A stretch of DNA of 64,000 nucleotides from NCBI GenBank assembly GCA_036745275.1, contig DAIOGK010000009.1:50102-114101 (forward strand), given 5' to 3'. The notes below the pieces were generated by a model, which saw only the letters and a program-made list of their open reading frames with translations, did not search any database and was not told the DNA's origin. Below are positions 15,517-24,419 of the stretch, in pieces. The stretch is from JAIUNP01 sp020161975 (GTDB lineage: Bacteria; Pseudomonadota; Alphaproteobacteria; Rhizobiales; Beijerinckiaceae). Numbering within the stretch: position 1 is the stretch's first letter; every line of letters starts with the position of its first letter. Position numbers and translations under genes: made by a program.

Positions 15517-16919
15517 TGGGTCAAATCCAGTACGGGCAAGCCCTTCCGGGCGGCCCAGGCCTCAAGAACGGGGCGGTGGTCGCCGTAGACGATGGCGACA
15601 TGGTGCTCCAGCGTCCCGCCGATCAGCGTGTCCCGTGCTGCGGTGATGCCGCCGTCGAGGGCAATGACGGCGGAGGTGCCGGTGAACGCCATCGGCGCGC
15701 GCTGTACGGTGCCGCCCCCGATCACGAGGAACAGCCCATTGCGCGCCTGCGACAGCCGCGCCAGCGTGATGCGTCCGGGCTTCAGCGTGAACTGGGCGAG
15801 CAGCGGCATCTTGCGGTTGGTGTGGATCTGCGCCTCGGGCGGAAACGCCGGATCGCCCATGGAGAGCGGGGCCGAGCCGCAATGCCACAGAACGCCGGTG
15901 TCGCTGGCCGCATCCATATCCACGATGTCGACCAGCCAGGCGGGGGCGCCGGCGGCTTCCTGCATCAGCAGCGCGGTCAGCGCGCCGTGCACATCCGCCT
16001 CGCAGGCACAGGGCGTGCCCGCCTCGGTCATCATGCCCATGGGGCCGCAGACGGCGCAGCCGTAATCGGTGAAGGTTTCGGGCCAGCAGCGGACGGCGTA
16101 GGCGTCGAGCGCCTTTTCGTCGCGTATGGCTTCGAGCGCGGCATGAAGCGCCAGCGACCGGCCGAGCTGCACGGCATCGACATCGCCAAGGCCCTTGTAT
16201 CGGGCGCCGGCGGCGGTGCGGCGCCTTTCGGTCTCCGCTTCGGGAACGGCGCGGGCGCGGGCGAAGGTTTCGCCCAGCGTGATCGGCTCCACCGTGATGC
16301 CGCCGAGGCCGGCGAGCGTTTCGGGCTCATAGCGGCAGGTGTCGAAGCCGGCGGGATGCTCGCCGACAAGGCCGATCCGGCGATTGGCAAGGGCGGCATC
16401 AAGGCGGGCGGCGGCTGTCCGGGCCGCCTCGTCGCCCGCGCCGGCGGGGCGGAGGCGGGCGGGGGCGAAGGTCGCCGGCTTTGTCAGTGCGGCAAGGAAC
16501 GGGGCAAGCGCCGCATCATCCGGGCTGCCATGGAACCAGCGATGCGGCAGATCCGCCCGACCAAGCGCGTGGGCGGCGAGATTGAGCCCGCAGAACGCGT
16601 TGAGCCGCAACCGACCGCCGGCACGCGGCTCGGGCAGCGACCAGAGCGCGAGCGGCAGGCCGCGATAGGTGCGGGCAATGTCCACCGTCATCGCCGCATC
16701 GGTGAAGCTGACCTGAAGCAGCAGAACCGCGGAAATCTCCGACGCCGGCGTTGCGGCCAGCACGGCGCGCACGGCATCGGCATCGAACAGCAGCGTGCGC
16801 GGCCCGGTGGTGGCGATGCCGGCTGCGTCGATGGCCCGGAAGGCCTCCGCGGCTGAGGCTTCGGCAAAGGGCACGTCGAACGTGGCGCGGGCCAGGGCGA
16901 GGGTGAGGACCGGTTTCAT
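15513..16919 (-). CDS. L-fucose/L-arabinose isomerase-fold protein, candidate sulfoquinovose isomerase
   Basis: A 468-residue protein with the layout of the FucI/AraA superfamily: an N-terminal Rossmann-like part, a middle domain (RRIGLVGEHPAGFDTCRYEP near residue 180), and a C-terminal barrel (TNRKMPLLAQFTLKPGRITLARLSQ near residue 365, then HHVAIVYGD). Isomerases of this fold interconvert aldoses and ketoses with a divalent metal. Between a kinase-aldolase pair and a Gfo/Idh protein, with all junctions overlapping by 4 bp, the expected step is sulfoquinovose to sulfofructose. The sequence is divergent, with an acidic CxxC-rich middle segment (CAVCGPMGMM, PCACEAD). Family membership is fairly sure; the substrate is inferred. 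Confidence 0.7.
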   Translation of the reverse strand: MKPVLTLALARATFDVPFAEASAAEAFRAIDAAGIATTGPRTLLFDADAVRAVLAATPASEISAVLLLQVSFTDAAMTVDIARTYRGLPLALWSLPEPRAGGRLRLNAFCGLNLAAHALGRADLPHRWFHGSPDDAALAPFLAALTKPATFAPARLRPAGAGDEAARTAAARLDAALANRRIGLVGEHPAGFDTCRYEPETLAGLGGITVEPITLGETFARARAVPEAETERRRTAAGARYKGLGDVDAVQLGRSLALHAALEAIRDEKALDAYAVRCWPETFTDYGCAVCGPMGMMTEAGTPCACEADVHGALTALLMQEAAGAPAWLVDIVDMDAASDTGVLWHCGSAPLSMGDPAFPPEAQIHTNRKMPLLAQFTLKPGRITLARLSQARNGLFLVIGGGTVQRAPMAFTGTSAVIALDGGITAARDTLIGGTLEHHVAIVYGDHRPVLEAWAARKGLPVLDLTQ

Positions 16920-17959
16920 GCGTCAGCTCCCATGCCCGGATAGGCGTGGCGGAAATTCTCTCCGGCATCGGCCAGGGTGGCGCCGCCCCAGTTCTGCCAC
17001 CAGGGCGCGGCGTGCGCATCGGTCAGGCGGTTGATGTCCTGCATGTAGGAGACGCCGGCGCCGGCCAGCCCCTGCCGGATGCGGTCGAAATCGGGATAGG
17101 CCTTGAAGGCCTCCGACCAGATCGCCCGACCCGCCAGATAGCCCGAAGCACCGGCGGCATAGGCATGGCTGAGCACATTCCTGAACTCTGCCATGCCCGC
17201 GCCGGCCGACAGCATCACCCACGGACGGGCGCAGAGCCGGCCCATCTCGTCAAACAGCGCCTGCACCTTTTCGGCGCCGGGGGCGCCTGCACCGGGGCAT
17301 TCGCGCGCCGGAACCGGGCTTTCGAGCTTGAAAATGTCGATCCCGTAGTCAGGCCTGGCAAATTCCGCGACGCTTTCCAGAACGAGATCGGCGCGCTTGT
17401 CGGCCATCTCGATATACTGCGTCGTCTGGTTTTTCTCGCCGGGCAGGGGATAGACCAGAAGCTCGAACAGATAGGGGATGTCATAGCGCTGGCAGGCCTC
17501 GCCGATGCGTCTGGTGAAGGCCTTCTGGTGCTCGTTGACGGATCGGGGCGCATCGGGCCGATACCAGGCCAGCACCTTGACCGCATCGGCGCCGGAGCGG
17601 CGGATCTTCTCGACCGACCAGCCGTCGATCTCGCTGGAAAGGCGCCCCTCCGCCGTTTCGGTGAATACCGAATCCTCCAGCGTCATGATCAGCCCGAGGC
17701 GCGGATCCAGCACCGTGGCCGCAGCCATCGGATAGGCGAAGTTCGGATCGAGCAGCATGGCGGTCGACTGGCCCTGCAAGATATCCACCAGCATCGTCTT
17801 GAACCGCGCCACCTCGCCCCAGGGCGCCGCCCCGCCGTGATGGGCGGCGATGGGGTTGATGATCGGCGGGCGCTGGTCCACCGCCGTCATCTTGAAGCGT
17901 CCGCCCGCATCAGCCATGCGCCGGATGCCGCGGAGCTTGCCCGCGCTCAAAGCCTTCAT
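16916..17959 (-). CDS. LacD-family class I aldolase, candidate sulfofructose-1-phosphate aldolase
   Basis: A 347-residue class I aldolase of the tagatose-1,6-bisphosphate aldolase (LacD)/YihT family. The start at 17959 follows GGGGAGAG. Typical segments are KMTAVDQRPP near residue 22, DAVKVLAWYRPD near residue 145 (Schiff-base lysine region), FELLVYPL, DIFKLESPV near residue 225 and PWVMLSAGAG near residue 265. In the E. coli sulfo-EMP pathway the homologue YihT cleaves sulfofructose-1-phosphate to DHAP and 3-sulfolactaldehyde. The PfkB kinase gene overlaps its start by 4 bp. A tagatose or other ketohexose-phosphate substrate cannot be excluded from sequence, but operator sharing with suyAB supports the sulfosugar role. 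Confidence 0.78.
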   Translation of the reverse strand: MKALSAGKLRGIRRMADAGGRFKMTAVDQRPPIINPIAAHHGGAAPWGEVARFKTMLVDILQGQSTAMLLDPNFAYPMAAATVLDPRLGLIMTLEDSVFTETAEGRLSSEIDGWSVEKIRRSGADAVKVLAWYRPDAPRSVNEHQKAFTRRIGEACQRYDIPYLFELLVYPLPGEKNQTTQYIEMADKRADLVLESVAEFARPDYGIDIFKLESPVPARECPGAGAPGAEKVQALFDEMGRLCARPWVMLSAGAGMAEFRNVLSHAYAAGASGYLAGRAIWSEAFKAYPDFDRIRQGLAGAGVSYMQDINRLTDAHAAPWWQNWGGATLADAGENFRHAYPGMGADA

Positions 17960-18876
17960 TGCCGTCTCTCCCCGTTCATGCCGGCGCCGTGCCGCGCCAG
18001 AAAGTCGTCCACCTCGTGCCGGTGCGGCGCCCCTGCGCCGCCGCCGGGCCGGGTGCATTTGAGGGCGGCGGCGGCACTGGCAAAATCAATCGCCCTATCA
18101 AGCCCCATACCCTCGCCGAGGCCCAGCGCGAAGGCCCCGTGCCAGACATCACCCGCCCCCAGCGTATCGACCGCCACAACCGGAAAGCCGGGGTGATGGC
18201 GGACACGGCCCGCCTGAAAACTGTAAACCCCGGCACTGCCGGCGGTGACCGCATAAAAGCCGCTACGCCCGCGTGCCACCCGCGCCAGCCCCTCGGCGGC
18301 GTCCGCGCTGCCGGAGAGTTCCGCCAGCCCCTGTTCGGAAAAGACGACATGGCTCGCAAGGTCGATCAGTTCGAGATCCTGCGGCTTGCGGTCACCATCG
18401 AAAACGGCCGGGATACCGGCGCGGCGGGCGCGTATGAAAAGATGGCGGGCGCCCGCTTCCCAGCGCGTATCGCCCAGCACGACGGCGGTGTTTGCCGGCA
18501 GGGTTCCGGGCAGCCAGGCGGGCTGGTCGGGCAGGGCGGGGTCGAGATGGTTGACGATGGTGCGTGCGCCATCCGGCTCGACAATGACCGCCGAGCGGGA
18601 GGTGGCCGTGCCCTCCACCACCTGCGACAGCGACAGGTCGATCCCCTCCTGCTCCAGCCGGGCCTGGAGCTCGCGCCCCGCCGCATCATCGCCGATCCGC
18701 GCAATCAGCCGCGCCCGGCCCTTCAGCCGCGCGATCGCCCGCGCCGCATTGGCGGCATTGCCGCCCACGACCGTTTCGATCCGTCGAGCGCGGTGCTTTT
18801 CCCCCGGAACCAGCGGCACCGCGATGGGCAGAACATCGTCCAGAACGACGATGCCGATGGTGACGATCTCAACCAT
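17956..18876 (-). CDS. PfkB-family sugar kinase, candidate sulfofructose kinase
   Basis: A 306-residue ribokinase/PfkB kinase. N-terminal VVGGNAANAARAIARLKG near residue 38 is the first PfkB signature. DTLGAGDVWHGAFALGLGEG near residue 245 is the second, with the catalytic Asp and anion hole. The start at 18876 (MVEIVTIGIVVLDD) is preferred because the upstream open extension is not kinase-like and reaches the operator region. It is the first gene of the minus-strand operon; its stop overlaps the aldolase start. In sulfo-EMP the PfkB kinase YihV phosphorylates sulfofructose at C1. The operon diverges from the ABC importer across operator copy 2. Confidence 0.78.
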   Translation of the reverse strand: MVEIVTIGIVVLDDVLPIAVPLVPGEKHRARRIETVVGGNAANAARAIARLKGRARLIARIGDDAAGRELQARLEQEGIDLSLSQVVEGTATSRSAVIVEPDGARTIVNHLDPALPDQPAWLPGTLPANTAVVLGDTRWEAGARHLFIRARRAGIPAVFDGDRKPQDLELIDLASHVVFSEQGLAELSGSADAAEGLARVARGRSGFYAVTAGSAGVYSFQAGRVRHHPGFPVVAVDTLGAGDVWHGAFALGLGEGMGLDRAIDFASAAAALKCTRPGGGAGAPHRHEVDDFLARHGAGMNGERRQ

Positions 18877-18951
18877 TTCAGGTCTTGCGCTCCGTCTCTC
18901 CTTCGCACCGCCCGTCCCGGCGGAATGCTGTTGACGTTGGATTTTAGATAG

Positions 18952-18970
18952 TCTTATATCTTTTACAAGA
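18952..18970. promoter_or_regulatory. 19-bp operator, copy 2 (divergent kinase operon / sugar ABC operon)
   Basis: TCTTATA-TCTTT-TACAAGA matches TCTTRTA-N5-TAYAAGA. A TTGACG at 18931-18936 lies 17 bp from TTATAT (18954-18959), giving a promoter toward the ABC importer that the operator overlaps. The kinase operon reads away on the minus strand from the same 130-bp gap. Confidence 0.75.
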
Positions 18971-19007
18971 CCCAAGCGACCAACTTACGCCCAGCACGGG
19001 AGGCATG

Positions 19008-20087
19008 ATGGCGGCGATCGGGATTGACACTGTTGTCAAGGCTTACGGAGCCACGCCTGTCATCCACGGCATAAGCCTTTCCGTTCGCGATGGGGAGTTC
19101 GCTGTGCTCGTCGGCCCGTCGGGCTGTGGAAAATCGACCTTGCTGCGCATGATCGCCGGCCTGGAGAGCATCACGGGCGGCGCGATCCACATCGGCGAGC
19201 GGGTGGTGAACGATCTGCCCCCGCGCGACCGCGACATTGCCATGGTGTTTCAGGATTACGCGCTCTATCCGCACAAGAGCGTCGCCGAGAACATCGGTTT
19301 CGGCCTGAAAATGCGCGGCGCGGATGCCGTGACCATCGAGAAGAAGGTGAAGGAGGCGGCGCAGATCCTGCAAATCGGCCATCTGCTCGACCGCAAGCCC
19401 GGCCAGCTCTCGGGCGGCCAGCGCCAGCGTGTCGCCATGGGCCGGGCGATCGTGCGCGAGCCGAAGGTGTTCCTGTTCGACGAGCCGCTTTCCAACCTTG
19501 ATGCGCATCTGCGCGGCGAAATGCGGGCCGAGATCAAGAAGCTGCACCAGCGCTTCGGCACCACGATCCTTTACGTGACGCATGATCAGGTCGAGGCGAT
19601 GACGCTGGCCGACCGGATCGCCATCCTGCGCGGCGGGCATCTCGAACAGTTCGACACGCCCGACACCATCTATCGCCAGCCCGTCTCCACCTTCGTTGCC
19701 GGCTTCGTCGGCTCCCCGGCCATGAACTTCATCCCCGCGACGATTGCGGCGGACGGCACGGCGCTCGATCTGCCGGGCGGGGTGCGCCTTGCCGCACCCG
19801 AAGCCCTGCGCCCCCGCCTGACGGGGCTTGCCCGCAAGCCGGTGACGCTGGGGCTGAGGCCCGAGCATATCGGCCTTGATGCCGGCGGCAGCGCGCCTCT
19901 GACAGCGCGGGTGACGCTGGTTGAGCCGCTGGGGGCTGAAACGCTGGCGCTGGTGCGCATCGGTACGGTGGAGGTGACCGGTCGCTTCCCGCCCGACAGC
20001 GGCCTGAAGCCGGGCGCCGACATCGCGCTTTCGGTCCAGCTTCAGCGGGCCCACATCTTCGATCCGGAAACAGGGCGGGCGCTCTGA
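19008..20087 (+). CDS. Sugar ABC transporter ATP-binding protein (MsmK/UgpC type)
   Basis: Cytoplasmic ATPase of a CUT1-type sugar importer, 359 residues. Walker A is GPSGCGKST near residue 40. The signature LSGGQRQRVAMGRAIV is near residue 133, Walker B VFLFDEPLSNLD follows, and the switch His is in YVTHDQVEAM. A C-terminal TOBE/OB regulatory region begins near residue 240. The second of two consecutive ATGs (19008) has the better spacing to GGGAGG. It is first in a four-gene importer operon. In sulfoglycolytic clusters such an importer (Smo type in Agrobacterium) takes up sulfoquinovosyl glycerol; that substrate is inferred from context here. Confidence 0.88.
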   Translation: MAAIGIDTVVKAYGATPVIHGISLSVRDGEFAVLVGPSGCGKSTLLRMIAGLESITGGAIHIGERVVNDLPPRDRDIAMVFQDYALYPHKSVAENIGFGLKMRGADAVTIEKKVKEAAQILQIGHLLDRKPGQLSGGQRQRVAMGRAIVREPKVFLFDEPLSNLDAHLRGEMRAEIKKLHQRFGTTILYVTHDQVEAMTLADRIAILRGGHLEQFDTPDTIYRQPVSTFVAGFVGSPAMNFIPATIAADGTALDLPGGVRLAAPEALRPRLTGLARKPVTLGLRPEHIGLDAGGSAPLTARVTLVEPLGAETLALVRIGTVEVTGRFPPDSGLKPGADIALSVQLQRAHIFDPETGRAL

Positions 20088-20127
20088 TGCCCAAGGCAAG
20101 AGCATGATCATCAAACGGGAGGAACAG

Positions 20128-21402
20128 ATGAAAACAGGTCTTGATCGGCGCCGCGTGGCGTCCTTCGGTCTCGCTGCGGCGCTGATGCTTGGCTCGGCCG
20201 CGCTGGCCCAGGCGCAGACGACCCTGCGCATCTTCACCGGCGGCCAGCAGCGCCCCGATGTGATGCGGCAGATCGTCGATGTCTACCAGAAGAACAACCC
20301 GGCCGTGAAGGTCGAGGTCGAGGTGGGCGGCGCCACCTCCGAGCAGCAGCAGCAATATCTCAACACCGTGCTCGCATCCAAGGATTCGGCGCTCGATCTC
20401 GTGCTGATCGATGTGATCCGCCCCGCCCAGTGGGCTGCCGCGCAATGGGCCGAACCGCTCGATTCCTATCTCGGCGCCGAGAAGGATGCGATCATGGCCC
20501 GCTATCTGCCGGCCTATCGCGCGGCGAACATCGTCGGCGGCAAGGTCATCGCGCTGCCCTATTTCGCCGATGCGCAGTTCCTCTATTACCGCAAGGATCT
20601 GCTGGAGAAATACGGTCTCCAGCCGCCCAAGACCTGGGACGAGCTGAAGGCGGCCAGCCAGAAGATCATGGCCGGGGAGAACAACCCCAACCTGCGCGGC
20701 TTCGAGACGGCGGGCGCGCCGATCGAAGGCACGGTCTGCACCTATCTGGTGCCGATGTGGGGCGTGGGCGAAGACCTGATGAAGGACGGCAAACTGAACC
20801 TTGCGGGCGATGCGGCCAAGAAGCCCTTCGCATTGTGGGCGGACCTCAAGGCCGCGAATGTGACCCCGCCGAATCTGGCTGAAATCGCGACCGACCGCAT
20901 CCGCCAGAACTTCCAGGCCGGCAATCTCATCTTTGGCATGACCTGGGGTTATGTCTGGAACCGGGCGCAGAACGACGCCGATTCCACCGTCAAGGGCAAG
21001 GTGGGCGTGGTGCCGCTGCCGGGCTTCACGGCTGACAAGCCGGCCACCTGCATCGGCGGTTGGCAGGTGGCGGTGTCCGCCTTCTCCAAGAACAAGGCGG
21101 AGGCGGCCAAGCTCGCCAGGTTCCTCTCCTCGCCGGAGGTGTCGAAGATGCAGGCGATCCTCGCCTCGCATCTGCCGGTGTTCCCGGATGTCTACACCGA
21201 CAAGGAGGTGCTGGCGGCCAACCCGTGGTTTGCGCAGGCGCTGCCGGTAGTGCTCGCCTCCAAGTCCCGCCCGGTCAGCCCCCGCTATACGGAGGTGTCG
21301 GAGATCATCCGCACGAACATGAATGCGTTCCTTGCCGGCACCAGGACGGCGGATGCGGCGCTGGCCGACATGTCCAGCCGCCTCGGCCCCATTCTGCGCT
21401 GA
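20128..21402 (+). CDS. Sugar ABC transporter substrate-binding protein (extracellular family 1)
   Basis: Periplasmic binding protein, 424 residues. The ATG at 20128 follows GGGAGG. The signal peptide has basic residues (DRRRV), a hydrophobic core and a cleavage region ending AQAQT near residue 32. IFTGGQQRPDVMRQIVDVYQKNNP opens the mature domain. LPYFADAQFLYYRKDLLEKYGLQPPKTWDEL is typical of CUT1 binding proteins, and GGWQVAVSAFSKNK lies in the C-terminal lobe. It is 40 bp downstream of the ATPase and followed by two permeases. By context it should bind sulfoquinovose or sulfoquinovosyl glycerol. Confidence 0.88.
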   Translation: MKTGLDRRRVASFGLAAALMLGSAALAQAQTTLRIFTGGQQRPDVMRQIVDVYQKNNPAVKVEVEVGGATSEQQQQYLNTVLASKDSALDLVLIDVIRPAQWAAAQWAEPLDSYLGAEKDAIMARYLPAYRAANIVGGKVIALPYFADAQFLYYRKDLLEKYGLQPPKTWDELKAASQKIMAGENNPNLRGFETAGAPIEGTVCTYLVPMWGVGEDLMKDGKLNLAGDAAKKPFALWADLKAANVTPPNLAEIATDRIRQNFQAGNLIFGMTWGYVWNRAQNDADSTVKGKVGVVPLPGFTADKPATCIGGWQVAVSAFSKNKAEAAKLARFLSSPEVSKMQAILASHLPVFPDVYTDKEVLAANPWFAQALPVVLASKSRPVSPRYTEVSEIIRTNMNAFLAGTRTADAALADMSSRLGPILR

Positions 21403-21462
21403 CGCTTCACTGGCCCCGCCCGCCCGCTGCCGGCGGGGCCACCAACCATCCGGAACAGGCCC

Positions 21463-22371
21463 ATGAGCACGATCCGCCACCGGCTGACACCGCTTGAGAA
21501 GGCTGACAGGCGGCTGGGGTTTGCCATGCTGGCGCCCGCCTTCCTGCTGCTGTCTGCGGTGGTGCTCTATCCGATCATCGACCTGATCCGCACGAGCTTC
21601 ACCTTCCTGCACCTTGCCCAGCCGTGGATGGGCAATCCCTTCGTCGGCTTCGAGAACTACGCCCGCGCGCTCGGCGATGGCCGGTTTCACGAGGCGGTGT
21701 GGCACACGGTGCTTTACATCGTTGTTACCGTGCCGGGCGCGGTCGTCCTCGGGCTTGGCCTCGCCCTGCTGGCCAACAAGCCGTTTACGATCAAATGGCC
21801 GGTCCGCCTCGGGCTGCTGCTGCCCTGGGCGCTGCCGCTGGTCTTTTCCGGCATGATCTTCCGCTGGTTCTTCGAGTACAACCAGGGCATCGCCAACGCG
21901 ATCGTGCGCGGCCTTGGTTTCCAGCCGCTCAACTGGCTGAGTGATCCGAACCTCGCCTTCTTCACCATCTGCCTTGCGATCATCTGGAAGTCGTCGAGCT
22001 TTGTCGCGCTGGTGCTGCTGGCCGGGTTGCAGACCATTCCCAGGAGCTATTACGAGGCGGCGGAAGTGGACGGGGCAAGCGACTGGCAGCAATTCCGCGA
22101 AATCACCCTGCCGATGCTGCGGCCCGCGATTTTCGTCGCGCTGATCTTCCGCACCATCACGGCCATCCAGACCTTCGACATTCCCTATGCGATGACCAAC
22201 GGCGGGCCGGGCAATTCCACCGAAACGCTGGCGATGTACATCCACAAGACGACCGTCGACTTCCTCGACATCGGCTATGGCTCGGCGCTCGCGGTGCTGA
22301 TGTTCATCGTCTCGGCGGTGATCACCACCGGCTATCTGAAATACACCCGCCGCGATCCGGGGAGGCACTGA
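21463..22371 (+). CDS. Sugar ABC transporter permease (MalF type)
   Basis: Inner-membrane permease, 302 residues with six predicted helices. The EAA loop is YYEAAEVDGASDWQQFREITLPMLRP near residue 195, the ATPase contact of CUT1 importers. The N-terminal LGFAMLAPAFLLLSAVVLYPI segment is standard for MalF/UgpA-type proteins. It sits between the binding protein and the second permease gene. Confidence 0.9.
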   Translation: MSTIRHRLTPLEKADRRLGFAMLAPAFLLLSAVVLYPIIDLIRTSFTFLHLAQPWMGNPFVGFENYARALGDGRFHEAVWHTVLYIVVTVPGAVVLGLGLALLANKPFTIKWPVRLGLLLPWALPLVFSGMIFRWFFEYNQGIANAIVRGLGFQPLNWLSDPNLAFFTICLAIIWKSSSFVALVLLAGLQTIPRSYYEAAEVDGASDWQQFREITLPMLRPAIFVALIFRTITAIQTFDIPYAMTNGGPGNSTETLAMYIHKTTVDFLDIGYGSALAVLMFIVSAVITTGYLKYTRRDPGRH

Positions 22372-22480
22372 GCATGGCCAGCAGAAGTGGGTACCGGTTC
22401 TGCGTGGCGCCATGCGAACATCCAAAAGCCTTTGGCATGGCCAGCAGACGTGGGCATCGGTTCTCCGTGGCGCCATGCGA
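22372..22480. repeat. Tandem pair of a 46-bp palindrome-ended intergenic repeat
   Basis: Two copies, 22372-22417 and 22435-22480, start 63 bp apart and differ at 4 of 46 positions. Each begins GCATGGC and ends GCCATGC, a perfect 7-bp terminal inverted repeat. The interior, read on the minus strand (CAGAACCGGTACCCACTTCTG), resembles short intergenic repeats that are very common in Hyphomicrobiales genomes. The pair separates the two permease genes and leaves the second with its own ribosome-binding site. It could act as an mRNA processing or stabilising element. Confidence 0.65.
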
Positions 22481-22495
22481 GCGGGGGAGACGCTG

Positions 22496-23326
22496 ATGCC
22501 GCTGTTGAACAATCGCCGCGCGGTGCTCATCCTTGCTGCGCTGATCGTGGCTCTGAACGGCTTTTTCCCGGCGCTGTGGATCCTTTTCACCTCGTTCAAG
22601 ACCGAGGCGGAGCTGATGCGTGTGCCGATCACCATTCTGCCTGCCGCGCCCACCATCGAGAACTACATCCGCGTTTTTGTCGATCAGCCGATCCTGCGTT
22701 TCCTGTTCAATTCGGTGGTTGTGGCGGTGCTCTCGACGCTGCTCTGCGTCTTTGTCTCGGCGCTGGCGGCTTACGCGCTGGTCAGGATGCGCATTCCCAT
22801 GGCGGGGCTGATCCTCTCCGTGCTGCTGGCGATTGCGATGTTTCCGCTGGTCTCGATCATGGTGCCGCTGTTTCAGGTGATGCGGGATCTGGGACTTCTG
22901 AACACCTGGTGGGCGCTGGTGTTTCCCCATGCGGTGCTGTCCATGCCGGTCTGCATTCTGGTGCTGATCTCGTTCTTTCAGGATATCCCGCGCGATCTTG
23001 AGAACGCCGCGATGATCGATGGCTGTACGCGGCTGGGGGCGCTCTGGCATGTGGTGATCCCGCTCACGGCGCCGGGGGTGTTTACAGCGGGCATCCTCGC
23101 CTTCGTCAATTCCTGGGATGAGTTCCTGCTCGCGCTCACGCTGTCCCCGCGCGTCGCCAGCCGCACGCTGCCGGTGGGCATCACGCTCTATCAGGGCGAG
23201 TTCTCGTTTCCCTGGCCGATCATCTCGGCGGCGCTGGTGGTGGCCATCGTGCCGATCTGCATCGTCATCGCACTGTTTCAGGAGCGGGTGGTGTCGGGCC
23301 TCACGAGCGGCGGCATGAAGGGCTGA
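22496..23326 (+). CDS. Sugar ABC transporter permease (MalG type)
   Basis: Second inner-membrane permease of the CUT1 importer, 276 residues with six helices. The EAA loop is ENAAMIDGCTRLGALWHVVIPLTAPG near residue 170. The start at 22496 follows GGGGGAGA; the longer open frame upstream translates the intergenic repeat and is not genuine. It ends 27 bp before the convergent aldose 1-epimerase gene. Confidence 0.9.
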   Translation: MPLLNNRRAVLILAALIVALNGFFPALWILFTSFKTEAELMRVPITILPAAPTIENYIRVFVDQPILRFLFNSVVVAVLSTLLCVFVSALAAYALVRMRIPMAGLILSVLLAIAMFPLVSIMVPLFQVMRDLGLLNTWWALVFPHAVLSMPVCILVLISFFQDIPRDLENAAMIDGCTRLGALWHVVIPLTAPGVFTAGILAFVNSWDEFLLALTLSPRVASRTLPVGITLYQGEFSFPWPIISAALVVAIVPICIVIALFQERVVSGLTSGGMKG

Positions 23327-23352
23327 GGCGCCGCCGCAGCCCCGTCAGGTCG

Positions 23353-24399
23353 TCACGTCCTGGGGCCGAAGCGATATTCCGTCACCTGCCGGTAGAGCGC
23401 GCCGGGACGCAGCACGGTGCTGGGCAGGTGCGGCAGGTTGGGGCTGTCGGGCGCGTGCTGCGGTTCCAGGCAGATGCCGGCATTCGGCCCGTACTGGGCG
23501 CCGCCGAGGCCCTTGACCGGCAGGTTCAGTTTGAACCCGTCATAGACCTGGAGGCAGGGTTCGGTCGTCCAGACATCCATTTTCAGGCCGGAGCGGTTGC
23601 TGGCGAGCGTCGCCGCATGGGCAAGGTCGAAGCCGTCCGTGCCGATCTCGCGCCGGTCGCGGCGCAGCACGAAGTTGTGGTCATACCAGACGCGCGTGCC
23701 ATCCCCGGAAGCCAGCCGCACCGGGCGGGCCCGGCGGAAATCGAACGGCGTGCCGGAAACGGGGGCGAGCGAGCCGTCAGGGATCAGGTCGCCGTCGACC
23801 GGCGTCATCAGATTGGCCCGCACCATCAGTTCGTGGTCGAGAATATCGGCCCCGCCGTCGAGGTTGAAATAGGAATGATGGCAGAGGTTCAGAATCGTCG
23901 GCGCGTCTGTGAAGGCGAAGAGTTCGACCCTCAGCGCGTTGTCATCCGTCAGCGTGTAGCGGCATGTGGTGGTGAGGCAGCCGGGATAGCCGGCCTCGCC
24001 AGCGGGCGAGACGAGGGAGAGGGTGACGGAGGCGGCATCGGCATGAACGAGCCGCCAGGGCTTCTTGCCGAACCCCTGGCCGCCGCCATGCAGCGAATGG
24101 CGGCCCTCCTGATTGAGCGGCAGCTGATGGGCCTCCCCGTCCAGCGTGAAGCGCCCGCCGCGAATGCGGTTGGCAAAGCGGCCGGCAATCGCGCCGAAAT
24201 GCGGGGAATGGGCGAGATAGTCGTCGAGCGTTTCCAGCCCCAGCACTACGCGCTGGAGCGTGCCGTCGGGGCGCGGGACCTGAAGATCGCGCACCACCGC
24301 GCCATAGGTGATGACCTTCGCCACGGCGCCGGCGGCGTTGGCCAGGGTGATGTCTTCAACCGGCGTATCGCCGGCCACTCCGAATGCCCGCACTGTCAT
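23353..24399 (-). CDS. Aldose 1-epimerase (GalM family mutarotase)
   Basis: Interconverts alpha and beta anomers of an aldose, 348 residues. GalM markers are the N-terminal YGAVVRDLQVP, RFANRIRGGRF near residue 80, the catalytic His region LCHHSYFNLDG near residue 175, and the C-terminal base region GICLEPQHAPDSPN with the catalytic Glu. A CAGGAGA ribosome-binding site supports the start. It is co-directional with the aldehyde dehydrogenase upstream of it. YihR, a GalM relative, anomerises sulfoquinovose in E. coli, and the same role is inferred here. It may follow the glycosidase step. Confidence 0.85.
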   Translation of the reverse strand: MTVRAFGVAGDTPVEDITLANAAGAVAKVITYGAVVRDLQVPRPDGTLQRVVLGLETLDDYLAHSPHFGAIAGRFANRIRGGRFTLDGEAHQLPLNQEGRHSLHGGGQGFGKKPWRLVHADAASVTLSLVSPAGEAGYPGCLTTTCRYTLTDDNALRVELFAFTDAPTILNLCHHSYFNLDGGADILDHELMVRANLMTPVDGDLIPDGSLAPVSGTPFDFRRARPVRLASGDGTRVWYDHNFVLRRDRREIGTDGFDLAHAATLASNRSGLKMDVWTTEPCLQVYDGFKLNLPVKGLGGAQYGPNAGICLEPQHAPDSPNLPHLPSTVLRPGALYRQVTEYRFGPRT

Positions 24400-24419
24400 G
24401 GCCGTCTCCTGACCGACGC

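Noticed and set aside
19024..19039. TTGACA-N4-TGTCAA, resembling the parS arms
   Set aside because: The spacing is 4 instead of 2 bp, and it lies inside the ATPase coding sequence; it is probably chance.
19729..22656. A 975-codon open frame on the minus strand
   Set aside because: It lies antisense to the ABC importer genes, has low-complexity Arg/His/Gly-rich text with no domain, and arises from third-position G+C bias of the real genes.
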